From: an uncultured Clostridia bacterium
GTDB taxonomy: Bacteria > Bacillota > Clostridia > TANB77 > CAG-508
Reading direction: 5' to 3'
Length of the DNA: 54,966 bases
NCBI GenBank assembly: GCA_949155365.1
Contig: CASCUT010000009.1
Span: 1 to 54,966 of the forward strand
Shown here: positions 1 through 6,540 of the stretch, piece by piece
How positions within the stretch are numbered: position 1 is the stretch's first letter
Layout of the letters: each line of letters opens with the position of its first letter
Notes under the pieces: generated by a model
Databases searched by the model: none
Told to the model about the DNA's origin: nothing
The model's input: the letters and a program-made list of their open reading frames with translations, nothing else
Translations under genes and position numbers: made by a program

Positions 1-16
1 TTTGTTGTTTTAGGCT

Positions 17-89
17 AACATATCTATATTATTAGTCAAGCAGTCATAACCGTACCGGATCGGCATTTGACAAATAATATAGATATGTT
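17..89. repeat. Long imperfect inverted repeat at the element end
   Basis: Positions 17-33 and 73-89 are perfect 17-bp inverted copies (arm AACATATCTATATTATT). After an A/A mismatch the pairing continues for 5 bp (35-39 with 67-71), leaving a GC-richer 27-nt loop. It lies upstream of the small-gene operon of a probable integrated element. It could be a cruciform or RNA hairpin, a terminator of an upstream gene, or a protein-binding site. Nothing in the sequence decides between these. Confidence 0.6.
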
Positions 90-217
90 TTATTTTGGGC
101 AACAAAAAACAAATAACAAATTAAAATAAGAAGAAATACAAAAGAAAAATAGCACATTGAAAATTGAATAAAAGTAGAAAGCCTATAGAGTAAAAATAAA
201 GAAAGGAAGTGATTTAT

Positions 218-421
218 ATGAAAAAATTGAAAAAAGAAAATATAACTCTTGTTGACATATCATCAATTGAATTACAGAAATTAAGTAATAAACAAATAGA
301 ATATATGCTATATGCTATAAATAGATTAGAAAGGCTAGAAGGAGATGAAGACATAATTATAGAAATATCTAAAAATGGAAATATAGTAGCAAGAAAAGAT
401 TGCATAATATATATCGGATAA
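218..421 (+). CDS. Small protein of unknown function (element gene 1)
   Basis: Encodes 67 residues, charged and probably soluble, with a helical Leu/Lys-rich first half and an Ile-rich C-terminus. A GTG at 209 is in frame, but it sits on top of the GAAAGGAAG ribosome site, so ATG 218 is the better start. It is the first of three tightly packed small genes (218-813), each with its own ribosome site, between an upstream palindrome and the tRNA fragment at 845. I recognise no family. From context it is an accessory gene of an integrated element. Composition is very AT-rich, as in the next two genes. Confidence 0.6.
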   Translation: MKKLKKENITLVDISSIELQKLSNKQIEYMLYAINRLERLEGDEDIIIEISKNGNIVARKDCIIYIG

Positions 422-442
422 AAGAAAGGAGTTAATGTAAAT

Positions 443-619
443 ATGTACGATAGTATTAAAAAAACATGTAACAACGGAATTACTCTAGCAAATATGCAAA
501 TAAAGTACAATCAAGATAAAGATTACTATCTGGGTATAAGAAACGCATATGCAGTAATTTTAAGACAATTAATTAGAAATGAAAATTATATTAAAAAGAA
601 AGGAGATATTAGAAAATGA
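443..619 (+). CDS. Small protein of unknown function (element gene 2)
   Basis: Encodes 58 residues, starting MYDSIKKTCNNGIT and ending KKKGDIRK; basic, with no membrane segment. A ribosome site (AAAGGAG) lies about 13 nt before the ATG. Its TGA overlaps the ATG of the next gene (ATGA at 616-619), the usual mark of translational coupling, which supports it as a real gene despite its size. No family recognised. It belongs to the three-gene micro-operon at the end of the integrated element. Confidence 0.6.
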   Translation: MYDSIKKTCNNGITLANMQIKYNQDKDYYLGIRNAYAVILRQLIRNENYIKKKGDIRK

Positions 620-813
620 AAAAATATTTATATATTTATAGTGATTACACATATGGAATTAATGAAAAAGAAGTAATACATAGTCTACCATTTTATAAAC
701 TAAAGAAAACTACAATATATAAAGAAAGTAACGGAAGAAAGATATTAACAATATATACCATAAACCTAGATACAGAAGAAACAAAGTTTATACAACAATT
801 ACTTTTAAATTAG
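616..813 (+). CDS. Small protein of unknown function (element gene 3)
   Basis: Encodes 65 residues, Lys/Tyr-rich, starting MKKYLYIYSDYTYGINEKEV. The start overlaps the stop of the preceding gene by 4 nt and is preceded by GAAAGGAG. A hairpin follows directly after the stop, and then the tRNA fragment. Function unknown. It is neither an integrase nor a recognisable excisionase. Confidence 0.6.
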   Translation: MKKYLYIYSDYTYGINEKEVIHSLPFYKLKKTTIYKESNGRKILTIYTINLDTEETKFIQQLLLN

Positions 814-814
814 A

Positions 815-838
815 AGAAGAGGATTAAATTCCTCTTCT
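815..838 (+). terminator. Hairpin closing the element operon
   Basis: A 9-bp perfect stem (815-823 with 830-838, arm AGAAGAGGA) with a 6-nt loop, 2 nt after the stop of the last small gene. There is no T-run, so termination is inferred from position only. Confidence 0.4.
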
Positions 839-844
839 ATATAC

Positions 845-889
845 TTCATACCCGGCAGGTCGGTGGTTCGAATCCACTTCTCGCTACCA
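845..889 (+). other. 3' fragment of a CAU-anticodon tRNA: probable attachment site
   Basis: The sequence reads as the 3' part of a tRNA. Anticodon loop TTCATAC is at 845-851 (CAT 847-849), the 3' anticodon strand CCGGC at 852-856, T-arm GGTGG-TTCGAAT-CCACT at 862-878, acceptor strand TCTCGCT, discriminator A 886 and encoded CCA 887-889. The 5' half is absent: bases before the loop do not pair with CCGGC, and no matching acceptor strand occurs upstream. The tRNA terminator follows at 897. This is the pattern left when an element integrates into a tRNA 3' end and the intact tRNA is rebuilt at its other end. It is probably elongator tRNA-Met, though Ile2 (CAU) is not excluded. Confidence 0.75.
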
Positions 890-896
890 GCAAAAA

Positions 897-922
897 AACT
901 AGCGTGAGCTAGTTCTTTTTTT
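897..922 (+). terminator. Terminator of the original tRNA gene
   Basis: Stem AACTAGC (897-903), loop GTGA, stem GCTAGTT (908-914), then seven T residues. It lies 8 nt after the tRNA CCA, so it is the native terminator of the disrupted tRNA transcript. Confidence 0.8.
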
Positions 923-1186
923 GACCAATCGGATATTTCATGTTTGTTAATGGACTATATTGTATTTTCAATGACATATTTATTAAGTTTGCTAGGTGCA
1001 AATAATTTATATGAATCACAATAAATATGACGTTAAATGTCAATGTAAATTATAAAAAAATATGACATAATTTATCAAGGTAGTATATATGATAAAAGAA
1101 AAGAAAAAATGACACAACTATTAGAAATAAGTTTAAGACAATATATATGAATAGACCATGAAGAAGATATACCAAGGAGAGATATT
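923..1186. other. Intergenic stretch without a convincing gene
   Basis: AT-rich sequence between the tRNA terminator and the next small gene. It holds only very short open frames (for example 13 codons from 1110), with no clear hairpin or consensus promoter. Confidence 0.5.
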
Positions 1187-1309
1187 TTGAAAAAAATAAT
1201 AATATTATTTAATTTAACAGATGAAGAAGTTGGAAAATATATCAAAGGAATAGTATTAAAATTAAGGAGGAACAAAAGATGTTTGATAAAAAAAGATATT
1301 ATTCATTAA
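1187..1309 (+). CDS. Possible 40-residue peptide or gene remnant
   Basis: A TTG start at 1187 follows the ribosome site CAAGGAGAG by 7-8 nt and opens a 40-codon frame starting MKKIIILFNLTDEEVG. It overlaps the ATG of the following membrane-protein gene by 31 nt. The N-terminus faintly resembles phage replisome-organiser-type proteins (FNLTDEE near the start), so it may be the stub of a decayed element gene. A small leader peptide is also possible. Low confidence. Confidence 0.3.
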   Translation: MKKIIILFNLTDEEVGKYIKGIVLKLRRNKRCLIKKDIIH

Positions 1310-1557
1310 GTAAAGATTTAGACTATTTAGGAGTATTTACAATGACAATAAGCTGTATCATTTTTGCACTAATCGGTTTTTTATTATTTAAAGTCCCTGG
1401 TATTTTTTGTGGTTTAGTACTTGGCATATTAGTTGGATACTTTCCATACTTAAAAATACAAATAAAAGTAGAAGAAATGCGAATGATGATAGAAATTCAT
1501 GATAATTTAAAAGAATTGAATAACAAGGAAAATCATGAATTAGAAAATAAAATTTGA
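1279..1557 (+). CDS. Small two-helix membrane protein, unknown function
   Basis: Encodes 92 residues. Two hydrophobic segments (about residues 17-36 and 40-58) are followed by a charged C-terminal tail of about 35 residues, probably cytoplasmic. Ribosome site TTAAGGAGG stands 8 nt before the ATG. Its stop codon overlaps the -35 box of the antisense RNA promoter at 1554. The topology resembles small holin-like or phage-associated proteins, but no family is recognised. Its place between a tRNA attachment site and a toxin-antitoxin locus suggests accessory DNA. Confidence 0.65.
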   Translation: MFDKKRYYSLSKDLDYLGVFTMTISCIIFALIGFLLFKVPGIFCGLVLGILVGYFPYLKIQIKVEEMRMMIEIHDNLKELNNKENHELENKI

Positions 1558-1582
1558 CATATAATAAAATCAGTGCTATAAT
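1554..1582 (+). promoter_or_regulatory. Consensus promoter of the antitoxin RNA
   Basis: TTGACA (1554-1559), 17-nt spacer, TATAAT (1577-1582): a perfect sigma-A promoter starting on the stop codon of the preceding gene. No open frame with a ribosome site follows, only a short RNA ending at a terminator. Predicted start is about 1589. Confidence 0.85.
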
Positions 1583-1588
1583 AATTAT

Positions 1589-1655
1589 AGCTTAAGCAAG
1601 TCATTTGATGTCATGATTTGTGTCGAGATATGTACCCGCATATCTCGTTTTTTTT
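1589..1655 (+). ncRNA. Antisense-type antitoxin RNA of a type I toxin-antitoxin locus
   Basis: A transcript of about 65 nt is predicted from the perfect promoter at 1554-1582 to a strong terminator (stem CGAGATATG 1624-1632 with 1639-1647, then eight T). Its 5' part (1598-1622) is an imperfect direct repeat of plus-strand 1767-1793, which is the complement of the toxin start-codon region: AAGTCA, GATGTCAT and GATTT are shared. The RNA could therefore pair with the toxin mRNA around its start codon and block translation, as RNA II does with RNA I in the Fst/par system. The pairing is inferred from sequence. Confidence 0.75.
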
Positions 1656-1660
1656 ACAAA

Positions 1661-1685
1661 GAAAAAGACAGGTTCCCAGCCTGTC
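1661..1685 (-). terminator. Terminator of the toxin mRNA
   Basis: On the minus strand, stem GACAGG/CCTGTC (1680-1685 with 1667-1672) is followed by TTTTTC. It lies 9 nt after the toxin stop and faces the antitoxin terminator tail to tail, so the two transcripts converge. Confidence 0.8.
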
Positions 1686-1693
1686 TACAAAGA

Positions 1694-1783
1694 TTATTCT
1701 TTGTTTTTGTCTTGACTTTCACTATTATTATTACTAAGTAACAATAAAACAATTAATCGCCAAATAAAGTCAAACGATGTCAT
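1694..1783 (-). CDS. Fst-like type I toxin peptide
   Basis: Encodes 29 residues: a short polar start (MTSFDFIWR), a hydrophobic stretch (about residues 6-16, LIVLLLL) and a hydrophilic charged tail (ESQDKNKE). This is the layout of Fst/Ldr-type membrane toxins, although shorter than the 33-residue Fst. AGGAGGG lies 10 nt before the ATG, a strong promoter is at 1831-1859 and a terminator at 1661. A convergent small RNA carries a repeat complementary to the start region. Locus architecture is the main evidence; the peptide sequence alone would be weak. Membrane activity is inferred from family and not shown here. Confidence 0.7.
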   Translation of the reverse strand: MTSFDFIWRLIVLLLLSNNNSESQDKNKE

Positions 1784-1830
1784 ATGATTTATGCCCTCCT
1801 TTCCCAGATTTCCTAAAAAAGGATAGATAA

Positions 1831-1859
1831 ACTATACATTATTTCTTTTCCTTTGTCAA
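1831..1859 (-). promoter_or_regulatory. Promoter of the toxin mRNA
   Basis: On the minus strand TTGACA (1859-1854), 17-nt spacer, TATAGT (1836-1831). Predicted start is near 1824, giving a 5' leader of about 40 nt before the toxin ATG. The leader contains TATCCTTTTTTAGGA-type sequence that could fold and hide the ribosome site. Confidence 0.8.
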
Positions 1860-2074
1860 ATTTCTTCTCCGCCAGTAGTATTTTACAATTCCTATTGTTT
1901 TCATATTTTATTTTTCAATTTTTTCATTATAAAAGAAGCATATGAAATCTTTTTAGATGTTATAAAATTGAAGATTCTACAGAAATAAAAGAATATTTTT
2001 AGAACACAATCAAAAAATGTTGCCAGAAATTCAAGACGAACTTATATTATAAGTTTAAAATCTGTAATAAAATA

Positions 2075-2103
2075 GGGTAGAAAACTTTCAAACTTTTCTA
2101 CCC
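2075..2103. terminator. Terminator hairpin after rpoD
   Basis: Stem GGGTAGAAAA (2075-2084) with TTTTCTACCC (2094-2103), 20 nt beyond the rpoD stop. It resembles the hairpin at 6356-6382 including flanking bases. The 1860-2074 stretch on its other side holds no convincing gene. Confidence 0.7.
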
Positions 2104-2123
2104 CATTTATTGACATTCTGCCT

Positions 2124-3359
2124 TTAATTCATATAATCTCTTAATTTCTTACTTCTACTTGGATGTCTCAATTTTCTTAATGCCTTTGCTTCTATTTGAC
2201 GAATTCTTTCTCTTGTTACCATGAATTCTTTTCCTACTTCTTCTAGTGTACGTGCTTTTCCATCTTCTAGGCCAAACCTTAATTTTAGTACTTTTGCTTC
2301 TCTTGGTGTTAGTGTTTGCATTACTTCTTCTAGTTGTTCTTTTAAAAGAGTATAGGCTGCAGAATCTTGTGGTGCTGGACTATCATCATCTTGAATAAAA
2401 TCTCCTAAATGACTATCATCTTCTTCCCCTATTGGTGTCTCTAATGATACAGGATCTTGTGCTATTTTTTGTATTTCCATTACTTTTTCTACTGATATTT
2501 CCATTTCTTTTGCAATTTCTTCTGGACTAGGCTCTCTTCCTAATTGTTGTAATAAATGTCTTGATGTACGAATTAGCTTATTAATTGTTTCTACCATGTG
2601 TACTGGGATACGAATGGTTCTTGCTTGATCTGCAATGGCTCTAGTAATTGCCTGACGAATCCACCATGTAGCATAGGTACTAAATTTAAATCCTTTTGTA
2701 TAATCAAATTTCTCTACCGCTTTAATTAATCCCATGTTTCCTTCTTGAATTAAGTCTAAAAATAGCATTCCTCTTCCTACATATTTTTTTGCAATACTAA
2801 CTACTAGTCTTAGATTTGATTCCGCAAGTTTTTGTTTTGCTTCTTCATCCCCTTCTAATACTTTTTGTGCAAGTTCTAATTCTTGATCATAAGTAAGTAA
2901 TGGAATTCTTCCGATTTCTCTTAAATACATACGAACTGGGTCATCTACGTTAACACCATCCATCGCAGCATTAAGGTCAATTTCTTCTAATTTAATATCT
3001 TCTACTTCTTCTAAGTCTTCGATATCTGGTTCTTCTAAATCCTCTTGTAATATATCGACACCTAAATCTTCAAAAGCATCAAACACTTTATCAATTTGCT
3101 CTGGATTTGCTTCGTCCAATTGGGTAGCTAGTTCTCCATAAGTAATTTGTCCTTTTGATTTTGCTCTCTCGATAATTTCTTTAACTTTGTCCTTTTCCTC
3201 TTCTGGTGTCTTTTCCTCTACTACCTTTTCTGCCTTCTTTTCTTTTTTGTTTGCTTCTTTAATTTCTTCTTTTAATTCTGTTTTTGTTTTCTTTTTTGTT
3301 TCTACTACTTTTTTTGCTTTTACTTCTTCCATTTCTTCTGATGGCTCAGTTTTTTTCAC
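2124..3359 (-). CDS. rpoD: Primary RNA polymerase sigma factor RpoD (sigma-70/sigma-A)
   Basis: Encodes 411 residues. After a Lys/Glu-rich N-terminal stretch (1-55) come a region 1.1-like domain (about 57-105), an acidic linker, region 1.2 ([10 protein letters not shown], about 141), region 2 with the -10 recognition helix (about 185-255, [16 protein letters not shown]), region 3, and region 4 with the -35 helix-turn-helix ([18 protein letters not shown]). It directs RNA polymerase to housekeeping promoters, matching the many TTGACA/TATAAT sites in this window. GTG start with AGGAGGG upstream. It lies 12 nt after dnaG, the classical dnaG-rpoD macromolecular synthesis arrangement. Confidence 0.97.
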   Translation of the reverse strand: MKKTEPSEEMEEVKAKKVVETKKKTKTELKEEIKEANKKEKKAEKVVEEKTPEEEKDKVKEIIERAKSKGQITYGELATQLDEANPEQIDKVFDAFEDLGVDILQEDLEEPDIEDLEEVEDIKLEEIDLNAAMDGVNVDDPVRMYLREIGRIPLLTYDQELELAQKVLEGDEEAKQKLAESNLRLVVSIAKKYVGRGMLFLDLIQEGNMGLIKAVEKFDYTKGFKFSTYATWWIRQAITRAIADQARTIRIPVHMVETINKLIRTSRHLLQQLGREPSPEEIAKEMEISVEKVMEIQKIAQDPVSLETPIGEEDDSHLGDFIQDDDSPAPQDSAAYTLLKEQLEEVMQTLTPREAKVLKLRFGLEDGKARTLEEVGKEFMVTRERIRQIEAKALRKLRHPSRSKKLRDYMN

Positions 3360-3371
3360 GGATAATCCCTC

Positions 3372-5153
3372 CTATTTCATTTTTGCCAGTTGGATGATAA
3401 TTGCGTTTAATCTTCTTTCTAACTCTTCCTTCTGTTCTTGGCTTATCTCCTTTTGCTCTAATTTCTTTATAATTTCATTTCTTTCTTTCGTCACTTTTTC
3501 TTTGGCATATAATTTCAAGATATCTTCAATACATTTATTTACTTCGGTAATTTCAAAATCATATGCTAAAATCCACGAAATTTCATTGATGGTTTCTTCT
3601 TCTTCAAACCAATCTAATACATTATTAGTATTACTATTTCCTTTTTCAAATTCTTCATACAATTTTTTTATAATCGATTGATTTCTTGGATTTTTGATAT
3701 CTTGAATATCAATATTTTCTCTTATTTTCAAGTAACTTTGTTCTTGATAGTTAACTAGTAAATATATTAATAATTTTTCCCTTTTATCCGTTTGTGAAGT
3801 TTCTTGTGTTGGATTTTTTATTTCTAGTCTTGGTTTTGCTTTTTCTAATATTTTTTTGTCCTTTGTAGAAGTATATTCTAATTTGTTTATTTCTGCATAA
3901 ATTGCTTCCTTTGATATTTGATATTCTAATGCAATTTTTTCTACATATACCTCTTTTTCAATGTCATTGTCGATTTTAGAAAGTACTTTTGCAATTTCTT
4001 TTAAAAACTTAATTTTGTCATTTGGATGTTCAATATGAAGTGTATTTTTTAATACTTTTACTTTATATTCTACTAATGAAATTGCTTTTTCTACTTGTTT
4101 TTCAAATCTTTCTGGTCCGTACTTTACAACAAATTCATCTGGATCTTTTGCTCCTTCTATTTGCAAAATTCGAACATCACAGCCAAGCCCTTGCAATATT
4201 TCTAGCCCACGCATCGTAGCAGCTTGTCCTGCTCCATCTGAATCATACCCAATAATCACTTGTTGACTACTTTTTCTAAGTAATCTTCCTTGTGCTTCTG
4301 TCATAGCTGTTCCTAACGAAGCAACGGCATTGCTAATTCCTCTTTGATGTAAAGAGATGGCATCCATATAGCCCTCTACAATAACAATTTTCTTCAAATC
4401 TGCTTTTTTTGCTACATTCAGTCCAAATAAATGCCTTCCTTTGCTATATACTATATTTTCTGGTGAATTAATATATTTGGGTTTGCTGTCATCTAATACC
4501 CTTCCTCCAAAAGCAATTACTCTGTTTCTTACATCTTGTATAGGGAACATTAATCTTCTACGAAAACGATCTACAAATTTACCTTCTGGTGTTTTATTTA
4601 CCAAACTTGATGCTAATATTTCTTCTTCTGTAAAACCTTTTTCTTTTAACATCGTATAAAGTTCATTATATGTACCAGAATAGCCTATTAAAAAGTTTTT
4701 TAGCGTATGATTATCTAGTTTCCTTTTTTTGACGTATTCTTGCGCTGGTTTTGCGGATGGCTTATATAAATTTTCATGATAAAAAAGTGCTGCTAATTGA
4801 TTAATTTCATATACTTTTGCTTTTAATTGTAGTAGTTTGCTATCTCCTTCTCCTTCTAAGGTTGGAAGTTCCACTCCTACTTTTTCTGCTAAAGTTTCCA
4901 TCGTTTCTCGAAAACTTAAGTTTTCTATTTTACTAACAAAATGAAATACATTTCCACCTACACCACAACCAAAGCAATGAAAAATTTGCTTATCTGGTGA
5001 GACAGAAAAAGAAGGTGATTTTTCTTTATGAAATGGACATAATCCAAAAAAGTTTCTACCACTTCTTTTTAATACTACATATTGTGATATGACATCGACG
5101 ATATCATTTTTATTTCTTATTTCATCAATTAATTCCTCACTATATCGTACCAT
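3372..5153 (-). CDS. dnaG: DNA primase DnaG
   Basis: Encodes 593 residues, normal length. It makes RNA primers for lagging-strand synthesis and works with the replicative helicase. N-terminal CHC2 zinc ribbon has Cys39, His42, Cys60 and Cys63, followed by the catalytic core with the TOPRIM signature VIVEGYMDAI near residue 255 and the acidic YDSDGAG motif. A helicase-interaction-like helical C-terminus ends the protein. It is co-transcribed with rpoD downstream. Confidence 0.97.
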   Translation of the reverse strand: MVRYSEELIDEIRNKNDIVDVISQYVVLKRSGRNFFGLCPFHKEKSPSFSVSPDKQIFHCFGCGVGGNVFHFVSKIENLSFRETMETLAEKVGVELPTLEGEGDSKLLQLKAKVYEINQLAALFYHENLYKPSAKPAQEYVKKRKLDNHTLKNFLIGYSGTYNELYTMLKEKGFTEEEILASSLVNKTPEGKFVDRFRRRLMFPIQDVRNRVIAFGGRVLDDSKPKYINSPENIVYSKGRHLFGLNVAKKADLKKIVIVEGYMDAISLHQRGISNAVASLGTAMTEAQGRLLRKSSQQVIIGYDSDGAGQAATMRGLEILQGLGCDVRILQIEGAKDPDEFVVKYGPERFEKQVEKAISLVEYKVKVLKNTLHIEHPNDKIKFLKEIAKVLSKIDNDIEKEVYVEKIALEYQISKEAIYAEINKLEYTSTKDKKILEKAKPRLEIKNPTQETSQTDKREKLLIYLLVNYQEQSYLKIRENIDIQDIKNPRNQSIIKKLYEEFEKGNSNTNNVLDWFEEEETINEISWILAYDFEITEVNKCIEDILKLYAKEKVTKERNEIIKKLEQKEISQEQKEELERRLNAIIIQLAKMK

Positions 5154-5479
5154 TTTGTTTTACCTTTCTTTATCATAATTATATTATTCGACATAAAAAA
5201 CATAATTCCTTCTTTTATGTTATGTTACATGACATTTTTCTATCTATTTTTCTTTTTAAGCAATTTTCAAATAAAAAACCGCATCTCATAGAGTAGATAC
5301 GATTTTTGAATTTCTATTACTAGATTAATACATCCTATGATTAATCCTATGATTCCTAATGTTCTTTCTAACACCTATTACATCAAAGGTGACGTTAAAA
5401 CAAAAACTACTACATCCTACCTGTATTTTAAATAGCTTATATTACACAAAGTCTATGAAAGAACTGTTTTTAAAAAAAA
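5154..5479. other. Intergenic stretch upstream of dnaG
   Basis: About 330 bp with no convincing gene. It contains a short direct repeat (ATCCTATGATTAATCCTATGATT near 5332-5354, two ATCCTATGATT units) and presumably the dnaG promoter, which I cannot place with confidence. Confidence 0.4.
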
Positions 5480-5505
5480 GGAAAATTGATGCTATTCAAT
5501 CTTCC
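5480..5505 (-). terminator. Terminator of the CarD-like gene
   Basis: On the minus strand, stem GGAAGATTGA with TCAATTTTCC (one wobble) is followed by a run of eight T, 15 nt after the CarD-like gene stop. Confidence 0.75.
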
Positions 5506-5520
5506 TGTAATATGTATATT

Positions 5521-6099
5521 TTATAAATTTGTTCCTGTTCCATCAAATGGAATAAATTTTTTGACAATATCTTTTCCAATTTCATTTGTAATAGGTTGTT
5601 CTGATATTTTGTATTCTTCAAATGACATCGTAATTTTATTATCAATTAGGTTTTCCACTTCTTCTTGTGATGCATGTTCTGCTAATACTAGTTCGCTTAC
5701 TAATATTTGTTTTGCATTATTTAGCATTTTCTTTTCTCCGGTTGATAACCCTTTTTCTTTTTGTTTAAAACTTAAGTTTCTTACTACATCTGCTACTTCA
5801 TAGATGTCTCCACTTTTCATTTTTTCCATATTATCACGATATCTTTTATTCCAGTTATTTGACATTTCTGTCTCATTTTCTTCTAATATTTGAAATACTT
5901 TTCCTGCATTTTCTTTACTAATAATATTTCGAACGCCTATTTCTTCTGCCTTTGTGGTTGGTACCATTACCTTTACTTCACCTGGCATCTTTATGATATA
6001 GTATGCTTGTTTTTCTCCTAAGATATCTTTTTCTTCAATGGCATCGATGGTTCCTGCACCATGCATTGGATATACTATTTTATCACCTACACTAAACAT
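5521..6099 (-). CDS. CarD-family transcription regulator
   Basis: Encodes 192 residues from the start MFSVGDKIVYPMHGAG. An upstream in-frame start would add 25 poorly conserved residues, but the AAGGGAAG ribosome site precedes the chosen ATG. The N-terminal CarD/TRCF RNA-polymerase interaction domain (about residues 1-60, with VMVPTTKAEEIGVR) is followed by a helical domain of the type that contacts DNA in the promoter complex. CarD proteins bind the polymerase beta subunit and tune open-complex stability. Monocistronic, with a terminator downstream. Confidence 0.88.
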   Translation of the reverse strand: MFSVGDKIVYPMHGAGTIDAIEEKDILGEKQAYYIIKMPGEVKVMVPTTKAEEIGVRNIISKENAGKVFQILEENETEMSNNWNKRYRDNMEKMKSGDIYEVADVVRNLSFKQKEKGLSTGEKKMLNNAKQILVSELVLAEHASQEEVENLIDNKITMSFEEYKISEQPITNEIGKDIVKKFIPFDGTGTNL

Positions 6100-6540
6100 G
6101 TAAGACACTTCCCTTCTATAATATTTCAATTTGTTTGTTCGTGAAGAAAGGTTTCGATTCTCTTTTTCAACCACATATATATTATACTATAAATTTTGGC
6201 AAAAGTCAAAAGATTTTCCAAATTAATTCTATTATTTTTTGGGGATAGATAGTAAAGGCTAAAATGCATTTTAGATATAATTGATTTAAATGTTACATTA
6301 GCTTATTTATAAGGTAATGTTCCTTTAATATCCATTAAATTGTGTCAAAAACTAAGGCAGAAAACTTTAAAAGTTTTCTGCCCTAAATTATTGCTATTCA
6401 GTCTTTTATTCTATCATTAACTTAATATTTATGTTCCAAATTTGCCTATGTTAATACAAATAAAATATTTAATATATATTGGGGAATTATCGAAGGTAAA
6501 AGAAATCTATTTTGTTCTACTTTTTTCTTCCTCCATAATA
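6100..6540. other. Intergenic region between the CarD-like gene and the giant peptidase gene
   Basis: About 440 bp without a convincing gene. The only clear structure is the hairpin at 6356-6382. The CarD-like gene promoter probably lies near 6150-6200. Confidence 0.4.
6356..6382. terminator. Terminator-like hairpin
   Basis: Perfect 12-bp stem GGCAGAAAACTT (6356-6367) with AAGTTTTCTGCC (6371-6382) and a 3-nt loop. It lies about 160 nt beyond the stop of the giant peptidase gene and is closely similar to the hairpin at 2075-2103. Confidence 0.6.

Noticed and set aside
214-510. 98-codon open frame opposite the element micro-operon
   Set aside because: The plus-strand genes have ribosome sites and overlapping start/stop codons; the minus frame has neither.
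3187-3681. 164-codon open frame opposite rpoD and dnaG
   Set aside because: A mirror of Lys/Glu-rich coding sequence, giving a Ser/Phe-rich protein typical of antisense frames.
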